From Bacillota bacterium (lineage in GTDB: Bacteria; Bacillota; Clostridia; Christensenellales; SZUA-584), in contig JAEYOE010000031.1 in assembly GCA_023412005.1 (NCBI GenBank), positions 62,001 through 126,000 on the forward strand: a stretch of DNA of 64,000 nt, written 5' to 3'. Position 1 is the first letter of the stretch. Each line of letters begins with the position of its first letter. Under the pieces are notes generated by a model. It saw only the letters and a program-made list of their open reading frames with translations, ran no database searches and was not told the DNA's origin. Shown here one piece after another: positions 46,977-54,972 of this stretch. Position numbers and translations under genes: made by a program.

Positions 46977-47828
46977 TTAAGAATTTGTCAGATGAATAAA
47001 CAGGCTTTGCAGATTAAGCTTTGATACTTCTATTCCCTGCGGTACGGCTGTTTCATCCAGTGTTTCGAGCAAATATGCACTTTTCATGCCGCCAAGACTG
47101 TCTTGCCCCAGCACCCTTTTGCCTTGTGTGAAACTGTCGACAAGGCCGGTCGGTCCCGTCACCGTCACCCCTGCCTTGAGTGCATTTTGAGTGGTGTCGT
47201 TCATAATGATCATGCCGTTTTTTATGATCGCGACATTTTCAATGACACTGGCTGCTTCTTCAATCAAGTGTGTTGAGATAACTATTGTTTTGGGCGCACG
47301 GCTGTAGCTCTCAATCAGTTCGCGGTAAAACACATCGCGGTAATTCGCATCCAGCCCCAAAACCGGCTCATCCAGCAGCAGCACCGGCGCATTGCACGAC
47401 AGCGCAACAATGATTTTGTAAATCGATTTGTAGCCGGTAGACAGCGCTTTAACTTTCTTCTTGGTATTCAGCGAAAACTTATCGGCCAGCTGCCTCGCAT
47501 ACTCATTGTCCATATCAGGATAGAATTCGTTTGTCCACCTGAATACTTCCTTGACTGTCATGGTATCGGGATACAGCGATTGTTCCGTCATGCAGTATAC
47601 CTTTTTTAATACGGCATCGTTTTCCTGCACCGGTTCCCCATCGATTAAGACCGTTCCTTCAGTGGGGAACAGTTTGTTTGTAATCAGCCCGAGCAGTGTG
47701 GATTTGCCTGCCCCGTTGCGGCCCAGCAATCCGCAGATTTTGTTTTCCTCAAATGTCAGCGTCACATTCTTCAAAGCTGTGGTTGTCCCGAAGCATTTTG
47801 TAACGTTTTTGACCTCAATCAAGCTCAT
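46977..47828 (-). CDS. ABC transporter ATP-binding protein
   Basis: The 283 residues include Walker A GRNGAGKST (about 35-43), a signature written ALSTGYKS instead of LSGGQ, as is common in YtrB-like ATPases, Walker B VLLLDEPVLGLD and switch His in ISTHLIEE. The C-terminal 70 residues extend beyond the core. Its start overlaps the end of the GntR gene by 14 bases, so translation is coupled. Confidence 0.9.
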   Translation of the reverse strand: MSLIEVKNVTKCFGTTTALKNVTLTFEENKICGLLGRNGAGKSTLLGLITNKLFPTEGTVLIDGEPVQENDAVLKKVYCMTEQSLYPDTMTVKEVFRWTNEFYPDMDNEYARQLADKFSLNTKKKVKALSTGYKSIYKIIVALSCNAPVLLLDEPVLGLDANYRDVFYRELIESYSRAPKTIVISTHLIEEAASVIENVAIIKNGMIIMNDTTQNALKAGVTVTGPTGLVDSFTQGKRVLGQDSLGGMKSAYLLETLDETAVPQGIEVSKLNLQSLFIHLTNS

Positions 47829-48192
47829 TTTTTGTTCCTTTCTCTAACATTTCATTGATTTCGTCCACAGATATGGATAGCTTTTGCGCTTCCGACAGCA
47901 GCGGCAGCACGAATTTTTCGAAAAATAGCTGCTTTCTTTTTTTCAATATCACGTCTTTAGCTCCTTTTGCAACAAACATTCCAAGACCTCTTTTTTTATA
48001 AAGAATACCGTCGTCCGCCAGCATTGTTATGCCTTTCAATGCTGTCGCGGGGTTGATCTTGTAGCTCACTGATATCTCGGTTGTAGACGGTGCCTGCATG
48101 TCTTCCTCCAGCGCACCGGTGAGAATCGCATTTTCTATCTGTTCGGCAATCTGAATGAATATAGGCACGTCACTCTGCAAATCCAGCTGCAC
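47815..48192 (-). CDS. GntR-family (YtrA-like) transcriptional repressor
   Basis: A 125-residue short GntR protein: winged helix (about 8-75) with PIFIQIAEQIENAI and a helical YtrA-type tail. The start is GTG with AAGGAGG 8 bases upstream. It is first in a gntR-ABC-permease operon and has an inverted repeat over its own promoter, so it very likely autoregulates. Confidence 0.9.
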   Translation of the reverse strand: MQLDLQSDVPIFIQIAEQIENAILTGALEEDMQAPSTTEISVSYKINPATALKGITMLADDGILYKKRGLGMFVAKGAKDVILKKRKQLFFEKFVLPLLSEAQKLSISVDEINEMLEKGTKNELD

Positions 48193-48205
48193 ATCATCAC
48201 CTCCT

Positions 48206-48231
48206 TAGTTAGTTACTCATGTAGCTAACTA
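48206..48231. promoter_or_regulatory. Putative operator of the GntR/ABC operon
   Basis: TAGTTAG-N12-CTAACTA, a perfect 7-bp dyad that overlaps the -10 element and the start region of the GntR operon. Confidence 0.8.
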
Positions 48232-48256
48232 TATACCATGCCATCCGATTTGTCAA
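48228..48256 (-). promoter_or_regulatory. Promoter of the GntR/ABC operon
   Basis: On the minus strand TTGACA (48251-48256), 17 bp, TATAGT (48228-48233). Confidence 0.9.
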
Positions 48257-48302
48257 TTCTTAATTATTAATTTTTTTCGTTATTAGCATTGAGGCTCGTT
48301 TA

Positions 48303-48332
48303 TTGACACATCTTGCGGCTTCAATTTATAAT
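48303..48332 (+). promoter_or_regulatory. Promoter of the oadB-oadG genes
   Basis: TTGACA (48303-48308), 18 bp, TATAAT (48327-48332), about 40 bases before the oadB start. Confidence 0.88.
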
Positions 48333-48372
48333 GATAAAATGTTTTATAATCAGAGATAGCGAAAGGACGCAT

Positions 48373-49491
48373 ATGGAAAAACTATTAGAAGGATTTGCTA
48401 ATTTTAGCTGGCAGCAGGGTGTTATGATCGTTATCGGGCTCCTCCTCATTTTTTTAGCGATAAAAAAAGAATATGAGCCTATGCTGTTACTGCCAATCGG
48501 CTTTGGTTGTCTGCTCACCAATCTTCCGCTTTCATCGGTTGCAGTTACAGGATTTTTGAAGATTCTTTATGACGCCGGAATTAGTACTGAGCTTTTCCCG
48601 CTGCTCATTTTTATCGCAATCGGCGCGATGATTGATTTCTCACCGCTGCTAAAACAGCCTGTTATGCTGTTTTTCGGTGCGGCGGCGCAATTCGGCATAT
48701 TTGCAGCAATGATGCTGGCGATCTGTGCCAACGCCATTATTCCAGATATTTTCAGTTTGAAGGAAGCGGCGGCTGTCGGCATTATCGGCGCGGCAGACGG
48801 CCCGACGACGATATTCGTCGGCAATAAGTTCGCCCGAGATTATATGGGTGCTTTGTCTGTGGCGGCCTATTCGTATATGTCTCTTGTGCCAATTATCCAG
48901 CCGCCGATTATTAAGCTGCTGACCACCAAAAAGGAACGCAGAATTCATATGGATTCGGATGTCGGCAAGCCCATTCCGAAGCCCGTACTCATCATCTTCC
49001 CCATCGCCATTACAATAGTGGTTGGGTTCATCGCTCCTGAAGGCTTAGCACTTGTAGGCTCTTTGATGTTCGGTAATCTCATAAGAGAGTGCGGCGTATT
49101 AAAACGGCTCTCTGATTCGGCCCAGAATGAACTCGCAAACTTGGTGACATTGCTGCTTGGTATCACGATCGGCTCTACGATGTTGGCAGAGAAATTCATT
49201 CAATGGGATACAGTCTTAATAATGTGTATCGGTTTGTTTGCATTCATTTTTGACACAGCAGGCGGTGTGCTTTTCGCAAAGCTGATCAACCTGTTCTTAA
49301 AAAAGAAGGTCAACCCGATGATCGGAGCGGCGGGTATATCCGCATTCCCGATGTCCGCCCGTGTTATTCATAAAATGGCACAGAAAGAGGATCCGTCTAA
49401 CTTCATACTGATGCCCGCCATCGGCGCTAACGTATCGGGTCAGATCGGGTCTATTATCGCAGGCGCAGTCCTGATTTCGTTATTGAGTTAA
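48373..49491 (+). CDS. oadB: Sodium-translocating decarboxylase, beta subunit (OadB/GcdB/MmdB family)
   Basis: Integral membrane subunit that decarboxylates a carboxybiotin and pumps Na+. The 372 residues have about nine to eleven hydrophobic segments and the conserved GAADGPTTIF segment (about 138-147) with the membrane aspartate. ATG 48373 follows GAAAGGA. The next gene is a tiny gamma subunit. The biotin carrier and carboxyltransferase subunits are not in the window, so the substrate (oxaloacetate, methylmalonyl-CoA or glutaconyl-CoA) cannot be assigned. Confidence 0.9.
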   Translation: MEKLLEGFANFSWQQGVMIVIGLLLIFLAIKKEYEPMLLLPIGFGCLLTNLPLSSVAVTGFLKILYDAGISTELFPLLIFIAIGAMIDFSPLLKQPVMLFFGAAAQFGIFAAMMLAICANAIIPDIFSLKEAAAVGIIGAADGPTTIFVGNKFARDYMGALSVAAYSYMSLVPIIQPPIIKLLTTKKERRIHMDSDVGKPIPKPVLIIFPIAITIVVGFIAPEGLALVGSLMFGNLIRECGVLKRLSDSAQNELANLVTLLLGITIGSTMLAEKFIQWDTVLIMCIGLFAFIFDTAGGVLFAKLINLFLKKKVNPMIGAAGISAFPMSARVIHKMAQKEDPSNFILMPAIGANVSGQIGSIIAGAVLISLLS

Positions 49492-49503
49492 CAGGAGGTA
49501 ATT

Positions 49504-49641
49504 ATGAACGTAGGTGACATGCTGAATCAAGGCTTGCAGTATATGGGTATCGGCGTCGGCGTTGTGTTCGCCGTATTGGCCATCTTTGTCGTGTTTATTT
49601 GGATTTTGAGAAAAATTTGGCCGTCCAAGGAAAGCGAATAA
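49504..49641 (+). CDS. OadG-like small subunit of the sodium decarboxylase
   Basis: A 45-residue protein with one transmembrane helix: MNVGDMLNQGLQYMGIGVGV then VVFAVLAIFVVFIWIL and a basic tail. The pattern (NxGLxxxxxGxGxVFxxL) is that of the OadG/MmdD family, which anchors the carboxyltransferase to the beta subunit. It starts 12 bases after oadB with AGGAGGTAATT ahead of ATG. Unlike classical OadG (about 80 residues) it has no long C-terminal tail. Confidence 0.85.
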   Translation: MNVGDMLNQGLQYMGIGVGVVFAVLAIFVVFIWILRKIWPSKESE

Positions 49642-49744
49642 AGATAACCGCTCTGACAAATGGGTCTCTTGATAAGAAAACCATTCTGTCATACTTTTTC
49701 TTTATAATGAAACGCAAAGCGAAATAACAAATTCGATTGAATGT

Positions 49745-49780
49745 ATCCCCTGTCAAAGTGCTTTTGATAGGGGATTTTTC
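49745..49780 (+). terminator. Terminator of oadB-oadG
   Basis: A 13-bp stem ATCCCCTGTCAAA/TTTGATAGGGGAT (one G:T pair) followed by TTTTT. Confidence 0.93.
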
Positions 49781-49904
49781 TCCTCTGCATCTGTTCGCAG
49801 ATGATCGTTCAATACACATCGATATCTATGTCAATACCCAGCCCCGGTGCATGCACCGGGCATTTTGTTGCGAAGTATAATAAGAAACGCTCACGTTTTA
49901 TTCG

Positions 49905-50486
49905 TCAATCGAGCTTTTTGATCATCATTGATGCGGATACCCCGTTGCTGTCTGTTTCGACGCTGATGGCCGTGCCTGATGTCATGATCAGCCTGATCAC
50001 CGCTCCCTGATTTAATTCCGTAATCACGGAAGCGCCGAACATACACCCCTGGGTATCGACTAATTTCGCCGACACACTTCCGTCCACGGTTTGCCCGTCG
50101 ATCTGAACGGCAAACGCCGCATAAGCTGAATTTATTGTATGGGCGCTTACTGTATAACTGATCTCGTAGATCCCGCTCTGCCCGGCCACAATTTCAGGCG
50201 AATCGTCAGCATGGTTCAACCCTTGCAAAACTGTATGGCTGTCGAACCGAACCGGCGCCACATCTCCCGGCACCGTAACTGTCAGCACCTGCGGCTCGGT
50301 ATGATAAAAACAACCGATTGCTTTTTGATTGTCCTGCTGATTTACTGCCTCTTCGCCGGATATCAGGGGCGGCTCAGCAGCCGGCAAATCAATCATATTT
50401 TTTTGTGTCTGCCGATTGCGCTTCCAGTGCAGCGCGTTATTGCTTTGCATCTGTGTTTTAAAATTTCTGTAATATGTAATGCTCAT
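49905..50486 (-). CDS. BclA C-terminal/TNF-like jelly-roll protein, probable spore-surface protein
   Basis: The 193 residues have a polar, Gln/Asn-rich N-terminus and a C-terminal domain (about 85-193). That domain has the pattern of BclA-type jelly rolls: GIYEISYTVSA, AAFAVQIDGQ, GASVITELNQGAVIRLI and an ending ASMMIKKLD. Such domains trimerise on exosporium and spore-coat filaments. There is no collagen-like GXY repeat and no signal peptide, consistent with assembly from the mother cell. AGGGGAGAG lies before ATG. The localisation is inference. Confidence 0.7.
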   Translation of the reverse strand: MSITYYRNFKTQMQSNNALHWKRNRQTQKNMIDLPAAEPPLISGEEAVNQQDNQKAIGCFYHTEPQVLTVTVPGDVAPVRFDSHTVLQGLNHADDSPEIVAGQSGIYEISYTVSAHTINSAYAAFAVQIDGQTVDGSVSAKLVDTQGCMFGASVITELNQGAVIRLIMTSGTAISVETDSNGVSASMMIKKLD

Positions 50487-50839
50487 TCTAACTCTCCCCT
50501 ACCAATGAATTCTATTGTATATTATTGAACGCAGAATAAAAGCGTGCAAGAAATGCAATACAGCAAACAGCCCGGCCAACCATAATGACAGATTCTATTC
50601 CTCTTCGTAGCCACTTCGCTGTACTTGCTCAGCACGACAAAATCCTTAGCTCAGATTTCAAATTGGCTGTCTTCGTTCTCATTTCGCTCACTATCATACA
50701 AGAGCTTGTCGACTACGAAGTGATGCGCGTCCCATGAAAGCGCTTTATACATGCGATTTCACTCAACGACGTTGTCAGCTCTTCTGTCATTCACTAAAAT
50801 AGGGCGCACAGAGCTTTGCAAGCAGGAAAAAGCCCGGTT
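50487..50839. repeat. Non-coding gap with family 1 repeat fragment (copy 3)
   Basis: 50589-50638 matches positions 23065-23114 with about 8 differences in 50 (CAGATTCTATTCC-CTTCGTAG-CACTTCGCT...). A second arm GACTACGAAGTG follows at 50711-50722, the same reverse-complement arrangement as in the 23.1-kb cluster. I see no gene in this stretch. Confidence 0.7.
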
Positions 50840-50850
50840 TCATACCGGGC
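50828..50850 (-). terminator. Terminator overlapping the 55-residue gene
   Basis: On the minus strand GCCCGGT-ATGA-AACCGGGC followed by TTTTT. The stem includes the stop codon of the small gene. Confidence 0.85.
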
Positions 50851-51007
50851 CGATATGCGGTAAGTCTGCCTTTTTACCGCCTGTTTTCGCCTTACCCTGA
50901 ATCTCGGGAACCGGCTCCTGTAAATTTTTCTTATAATGCTGCTTATGGTTACTCTCGGTGCCGTGAGGATCCTGTGGATTCGGACGGCGCATGCCTGCCT
51001 TTGCCAT
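50840..51007 (-). CDS. Small basic protein (55 residues)
   Basis: ATG 51007 is preceded by AAAGGAGG at 8-base spacing, and the stop lies in a strong terminator. The protein begins MAKAGMRRPNPQDPHGTESN, continues with HKQHYKKN and ends IQGKAKTGGKKADLPHIGPV. It is hydrophilic, Lys/His/Pro-rich and has no membrane segment. The compact expression signals argue that it is real. I have an impression of similar short proteins in other clostridia but cannot name a family. A DNA- or spore-associated role is possible but unproven. Confidence 0.75.
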   Translation of the reverse strand: MAKAGMRRPNPQDPHGTESNHKQHYKKNLQEPVPEIQGKAKTGGKKADLPHIGPV

Positions 51008-51082
51008 TTTTGTTGCCTCCTTTTCTTTCGTTATTATTGCCTTTCAAAACACTTTCTAGCGCAAAGTGCGCCATAGCGTTTC

Positions 51083-51111
51083 TTGACAAAAAAAAATATG
51101 CCGTTTATACT
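51083..51111 (+). promoter_or_regulatory. Promoter of the MATE transporter gene
   Basis: TTGACA (51083-51088), 17 bp, TATACT (51106-51111), 33 bases before the GTG start. Confidence 0.9.
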
Positions 51112-51143
51112 TGCAAGGATCATTCTAGAAAGAGGCACCAATA

Positions 51144-51500
51144 GTGGATCATACAAAACAACTGGGGACGGCCCCAATATTCAAGCTGATCATTAAGTTT
51201 TCCATGCCGACAATTTTGTCTATGATTGTGAACGCAATCTACAACATCGTTGACCGTATATTTGTCGGCAAATTTGTCGGTGAGGCCGCACTGGGCGGCT
51301 TGACAGTGTCTTTCCCGCTGATGATTATCAGCTTTGCCGTGGGCACTTTGTTTGCCATTGGCGGCTCCACTTTAATTTCGATAAAATTCGGTGAACAAAA
51401 CCTTGATGAAGCCAACAAAATATACGGCAACGCCGCATCGCTGCTGCTCATCAGCAGCCTGCTGATGACCGTACTCGGCCAAATTTTCCTGGCGCCGCTG
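51144..51500 (+). other. 5' part of the MATE gene: start-codon choice
   Basis: The MATE gene starts with GTG at 51144; AGAAAGAGG lies 8 bases upstream. The promoter spacing leaves a leader of only about 25 bases. Confidence 0.6.
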
Positions 51501-52502
51501 CTCGGCCTTTCCGGTGCCACCGACGCAAGCTTTGATTATGCGATGTCTTATATGCGCATTATCATTATCGGCCTCGTATTTCAGCTCGCTTCATTTACCA
51601 TGGCGGCGCTCGCCCGCAGTGAAGGCAAGCCTTTCTTGTCGATGATCAGCCAGCTTCTGTCTGCCGGCGTCAACATCGTGCTGGATTATGTGTTCATCGG
51701 GCCGCTGAATATGGGCGTGGAAGGTGCCGCGCTCGCAACTGTCATCGGGCAAATGGTCGGCTTTGTTATTTTGGCGCACTACTTTTTCATTTCTAAAAAA
51801 AGCCTGCTGAAGCTTCATCTTCAAAATCTGAAGCTGCGCTGGCGCTATGTCAAGAATATTTTAGTAACTGGGGCATCCAGCTTTGTGATCAATATGGGTA
51901 CCGGTGTTTCTGCGTCGTTCACCAATGCGGCATTGGTCGTTTACGGGGGCGATGCGGCCATTACATCCTTCGGTGCCATTAACAGCTTGTTCACACTCGT
52001 GCTGATGCCGGTACTGGGCTTGCTTCAGGGCATCGGCCCCATTATGGGTTATAACCACGGTATGCGTCAGCACTCGCGTGTTTGGAAAACGTTATGGGCA
52101 GGCGTTGGGCTTGGCTGCATTTTCACCTTTACGCTGTTCGCGCTGATGGAGATTTATCCCGAAGCGTTTGCGTCGCTTTTCATCGACCCCGCTTCGCCCA
52201 CCATGGCCATATGCGCCCATGGGCTTCGTCTGCAGATGATCGCGCTGCCCGTTTTATCCTTCAGTGTGCTCTCAACGGCTTATTTTCAATCGACAGCGCA
52301 AGGCAGCAAAAGTTTTCTCATCAGCCTTCTCCGTCAGCTTTTGGTGATTGTCGGGGTGTTGATACTGCCGCAATTTTTTCAGCTTTCGGGCGTATGGCTT
52401 TCCGGCCCGTTCTCAGAATTGTTGTCTTTGCTGATCGCTTCGCTGATGCTCGCCGCAGACAAACGCTCGCGCAAGCAAGAGCCCGAGCTTGCGAAGGCTT
52501 AG
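51144..52502 (+). CDS. MATE-family multidrug/cation antiporter
   Basis: Twelve-helix exporter of the DinF/NorM superfamily (452 residues), using Na+ or H+ to expel drugs or metabolites. Typical features are the N-terminal LIIKFSMPTILSMIVNAIYNIVDRIFVG segment (within about 14-41) with the family's conserved polar residues, and a second half starting near residue 235 that repeats the pattern. A consensus promoter stands 33 bases upstream and a terminator follows, so it is a single-gene unit. The substrate is unknown. Confidence 0.93.
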   Translation: MDHTKQLGTAPIFKLIIKFSMPTILSMIVNAIYNIVDRIFVGKFVGEAALGGLTVSFPLMIISFAVGTLFAIGGSTLISIKFGEQNLDEANKIYGNAASLLLISSLLMTVLGQIFLAPLLGLSGATDASFDYAMSYMRIIIIGLVFQLASFTMAALARSEGKPFLSMISQLLSAGVNIVLDYVFIGPLNMGVEGAALATVIGQMVGFVILAHYFFISKKSLLKLHLQNLKLRWRYVKNILVTGASSFVINMGTGVSASFTNAALVVYGGDAAITSFGAINSLFTLVLMPVLGLLQGIGPIMGYNHGMRQHSRVWKTLWAGVGLGCIFTFTLFALMEIYPEAFASLFIDPASPTMAICAHGLRLQMIALPVLSFSVLSTAYFQSTAQGSKSFLISLLRQLLVIVGVLILPQFFQLSGVWLSGPFSELLSLLIASLMLAADKRSRKQEPELAKA

Positions 52503-52530
52503 CTGATACAAGTCCATTCGATCTATACAA

Positions 52531-52560
52531 AAAGGCCGTACCGTGCTATGGCCTTTTTTT
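52531..52560. terminator. Bidirectional terminator between the MATE gene and the 185-residue gene
   Basis: A 10-bp stem AAAGGCCGTA/TATGGCCTTT (one G:T pair) with seven T on the plus side and five A upstream. It serves the two convergent genes. Confidence 0.9.
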
Positions 52561-52569
52561 CGTTTAGCA

Positions 52570-53127
52570 TCAGCCCGTCGTCACAACAAACGTCCCTCTC
52601 CATTTGATGACGCGTTTGCCTTCCTCGCTGCAGGCGGCTGATTCGGAGCATGTGGGAGACAATGATGGTGTCACGTTATTGGCCACAGCCAAATTCTCAA
52701 CCGCAACACTAACCACACCGGGGACGTTGGTCAGCGACGTGTTCCCTCCAACGGGCGCTTTAACATCCAAATTCCCCGCAGCGGATATCCAGCCAAGTGG
52801 TGTTGATGAATACGCAGCGGCCAACGCAGCGGCCGGTGCACCATCACTATAGGTGGCCGCAACTTCCTGCACATCAAACGCGGAATTGCTCTGAATCACC
52901 GGAAAAGCATTGCAAATGTATGGAATCGTACCGACCAGATAAAACACGCACATCTGCACCGGTCCGATACTGGGCACATCCACCGTTTCTTCCTTGCCTG
53001 CAACTTGCAGTTTGCTCTTATCAAAAAGCACACTTTTTACGCCATTCGGGGCTGCAAACGTTTCATCTAGTATAAATGGCGGTGATATTTCTGCTGTTGC
53101 GCAAAACGGAATTCTCACTTCAGCCAT
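52570..53127 (-). CDS. Hypothetical 185-residue protein
   Basis: I do not recognise the family. The protein begins MAEVRIPFCATAEISPPF, is rich in Ala, Val, Ser and Pro, has a mildly hydrophobic CVFYLVGTIPYICNAF patch (about 60-75) but no signal peptide, and ends in a Cys-containing CSESAACSEEGKRV segment and a beta-like tail. Beta-rich composition and scattered cysteines would fit a structural or coat-type protein, but this is a guess. AGGAGG lies 11 bases before ATG. It shares the MATE terminator. Confidence 0.65.
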   Translation of the reverse strand: MAEVRIPFCATAEISPPFILDETFAAPNGVKSVLFDKSKLQVAGKEETVDVPSIGPVQMCVFYLVGTIPYICNAFPVIQSNSAFDVQEVAATYSDGAPAAALAAAYSSTPLGWISAAGNLDVKAPVGGNTSLTNVPGVVSVAVENLAVANNVTPSLSPTCSESAACSEEGKRVIKWRGTFVVTTG

Positions 53128-53304
53128 ATGTATAAACGCCTCCTAAATTGAATTAGTGTTAAAGATTATCCACTTACATCAATATATTATTCTAACTCTC
53201 TCATTGTGTGACTTCGAAGCCATTTCACCGCATTTCACCGACGCACACTTGCATATGTGTGAGAATATTTTGTTATATCATTCGGCTGGCTTTTAAGCGT
53301 ATTA

Positions 53305-53412
53305 TTGTGTGGGTGTCCATATTCGGCTATAATATAAATGTGGGCAGGCCGATAAATTCGACCTGCCCGATTTATATGAAAAGAGCAATAATTGGAGGGC
53401 AATTGCTCTTTT
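53305..53412 (+). ncRNA. Candidate small RNA with promoter and two hairpins
   Basis: TTGTGT (53305-53310), 17 bp, TATAAT (53328-53333). It is followed by a strong hairpin (GGGCAGG 53342-53348 with CCTGCCC 53362-53368, extended by ATAAAT/ATTTAT), then a terminator-like hairpin (AAAAGAGCAAT 53379-53389 with ATTGCTCTTTT 53402-53412). The RNA would be about 70-75 bases. The second hairpin also serves as terminator for the kinase gene on the minus strand. Expression is not proven. Confidence 0.4.
53379..53412 (-). terminator. Terminator of the two-component/efflux operon
   Basis: On the minus strand AAAAGAGCAAT/ATTGCTCTTTT, 13 bases after the kinase stop. Confidence 0.75.
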
Positions 53413-53424
53413 ATATAATTGTCA

Positions 53425-54972
53425 TTATTCCCTCAAGCGTTTCACCTCAAACCAAAACTCAACACCGTCCTCAACATTTTTCACACCGCAACGCTGCTTT
53501 AACACCGTCTGAATGGCTTTAACAACACTGAGGCCAAGGCCGTAGCTGTCCTGAACGCGTGTTCTTGCGTCGTCTGCTTTGTAAAAGCTGCTCCAGATAC
53601 TATCCATTAATTCTTCCGACAGGTGAGCACCTGTATTAAAAACGCTGATTCTGATCGTTTCCTCTTCAGCCCGTGTCCAAATGCGAATCTTTTTGCGGCT
53701 GTCTCCGTATCGGGCCGCATTGGAGATGTAATTCGCCAGTATCTGCTCAAACCGCATCGCATCGAAAAAGCCGATGTGATTGTCTGCGGCTTCCAGGCTG
53801 ATATGCAGCCCATTCTGGACAATAAACCCGTCGTATTTATCAAGAAAGCTCAGTATTGTTTCTTTAACTGACAGCCGCTCGCTGATGATTTCGGTATGCC
53901 CGCTTTCCATACGTGTTAAGTCGAGCATCTCCTTGAGCAATCGGCTCATTTTTGCAGCTTCCTCGGCGATAATCTCGATGTAAAGATCTTTTTGCTGATC
54001 ATTGCGCACAAAACCGGCATTTATTTCATCCGCGTACCCTTTTATCAGCGACAGCGGGGTTCTCAATTCGTGCGATGCGTTGGATATAAACTGTCTTTGA
54101 GCAATAATATCCTTTTCAAGTTGTTCATTTTGTTCTTTAAGCGTATCCAGCGCCTTTTTGAGTTTATCGCCCAGACTATTGACATCGTCGCCGAGGCTTT
54201 GCAGCTCATCACCCGTTTTCACATCGCACCGACCGGAGAAATTCAACGCCGCAAGCTCTCCCACCGCGTTCTGTATCTGCCTGATCGGGCGGGTAAAGCT
54301 TTTGGAGACCTTGAAAACGATGAACAGTGATACCGCCAGCGTCAGCACGGCACATGCCAGCAGCAATATGTTGGCCTGCTGAACGCTTTTGTTAATTGGC
54401 TCAACAGCTTGTGTGACAATAATCGTAATTCCGCTGTCGAGCTTCTTGGTACACACCATCATCTCCATATCTGATTTGGGTTCTCTGACCGTACCGATAT
54501 AGACGCCATTCCCGGAATCTTCAAAGTCACCCGGGGCTTTACGGAAATTATCCGGCAAATTCTCGCTGCCGTCTGGACCGATTTGATTGCTGCTATTGCT
54601 GCTGTCATTTTGAATGCCCGCGGGCTTGGAACCCGGCGCTTCGCGAGGCATTTGTCCGCTGCCTTTTCCGGGCTTCAAGCCAAATTCAGGCGATGTTGAA
54701 TAAAGTATATTCTCGCCGTCACGGATCATGATGTCGTAGGAGTTGCCCACATCCAAAACGCCGATTTGTTCTCTGAGCGCGTCTTCATCCTGCGTATAGT
54801 CGATGCCGATAAGCGCTTGCATGGTGCTGAGCATCGCGGTTTTTATCGTCGTATGGTAAAGCGGCCGAAGCAGCAATGTGTTTGACAACAGTATCAGTGT
54901 GGATATTCCGAGCACCATCGCTGTTATGTAAAGAAAAAGCCGTTTTGTGATACTCGTTTTATACATCTTCAT
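53425..54972 (-). CDS. Two-component sensor histidine kinase
   Basis: The 515 residues show TM1 (about 12-32), an extracytoplasmic sensor region (about 33-195) with a Pro/Gly/Ser/Asn-rich low-complexity stretch, TM2 (about 197-218), HAMP, dimerisation domain with the phospho-His in FISNASHELRTPLSLIKG (near residue 300) and an HATPase domain with N box and a GLGLSVVKAI lid. Its ATG overlaps the response-regulator stop (ATGA), so the pair is coupled. It probably senses an envelope stress or a peptide substrate of the adjacent efflux system. Confidence 0.94.
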   Translation of the reverse strand: MKMYKTSITKRLFLYITAMVLGISTLILLSNTLLLRPLYHTTIKTAMLSTMQALIGIDYTQDEDALREQIGVLDVGNSYDIMIRDGENILYSTSPEFGLKPGKGSGQMPREAPGSKPAGIQNDSSNSSNQIGPDGSENLPDNFRKAPGDFEDSGNGVYIGTVREPKSDMEMMVCTKKLDSGITIIVTQAVEPINKSVQQANILLLACAVLTLAVSLFIVFKVSKSFTRPIRQIQNAVGELAALNFSGRCDVKTGDELQSLGDDVNSLGDKLKKALDTLKEQNEQLEKDIIAQRQFISNASHELRTPLSLIKGYADEINAGFVRNDQQKDLYIEIIAEEAAKMSRLLKEMLDLTRMESGHTEIISERLSVKETILSFLDKYDGFIVQNGLHISLEAADNHIGFFDAMRFEQILANYISNAARYGDSRKKIRIWTRAEEETIRISVFNTGAHLSEELMDSIWSSFYKADDARTRVQDSYGLGLSVVKAIQTVLKQRCGVKNVEDGVEFWFEVKRLRE

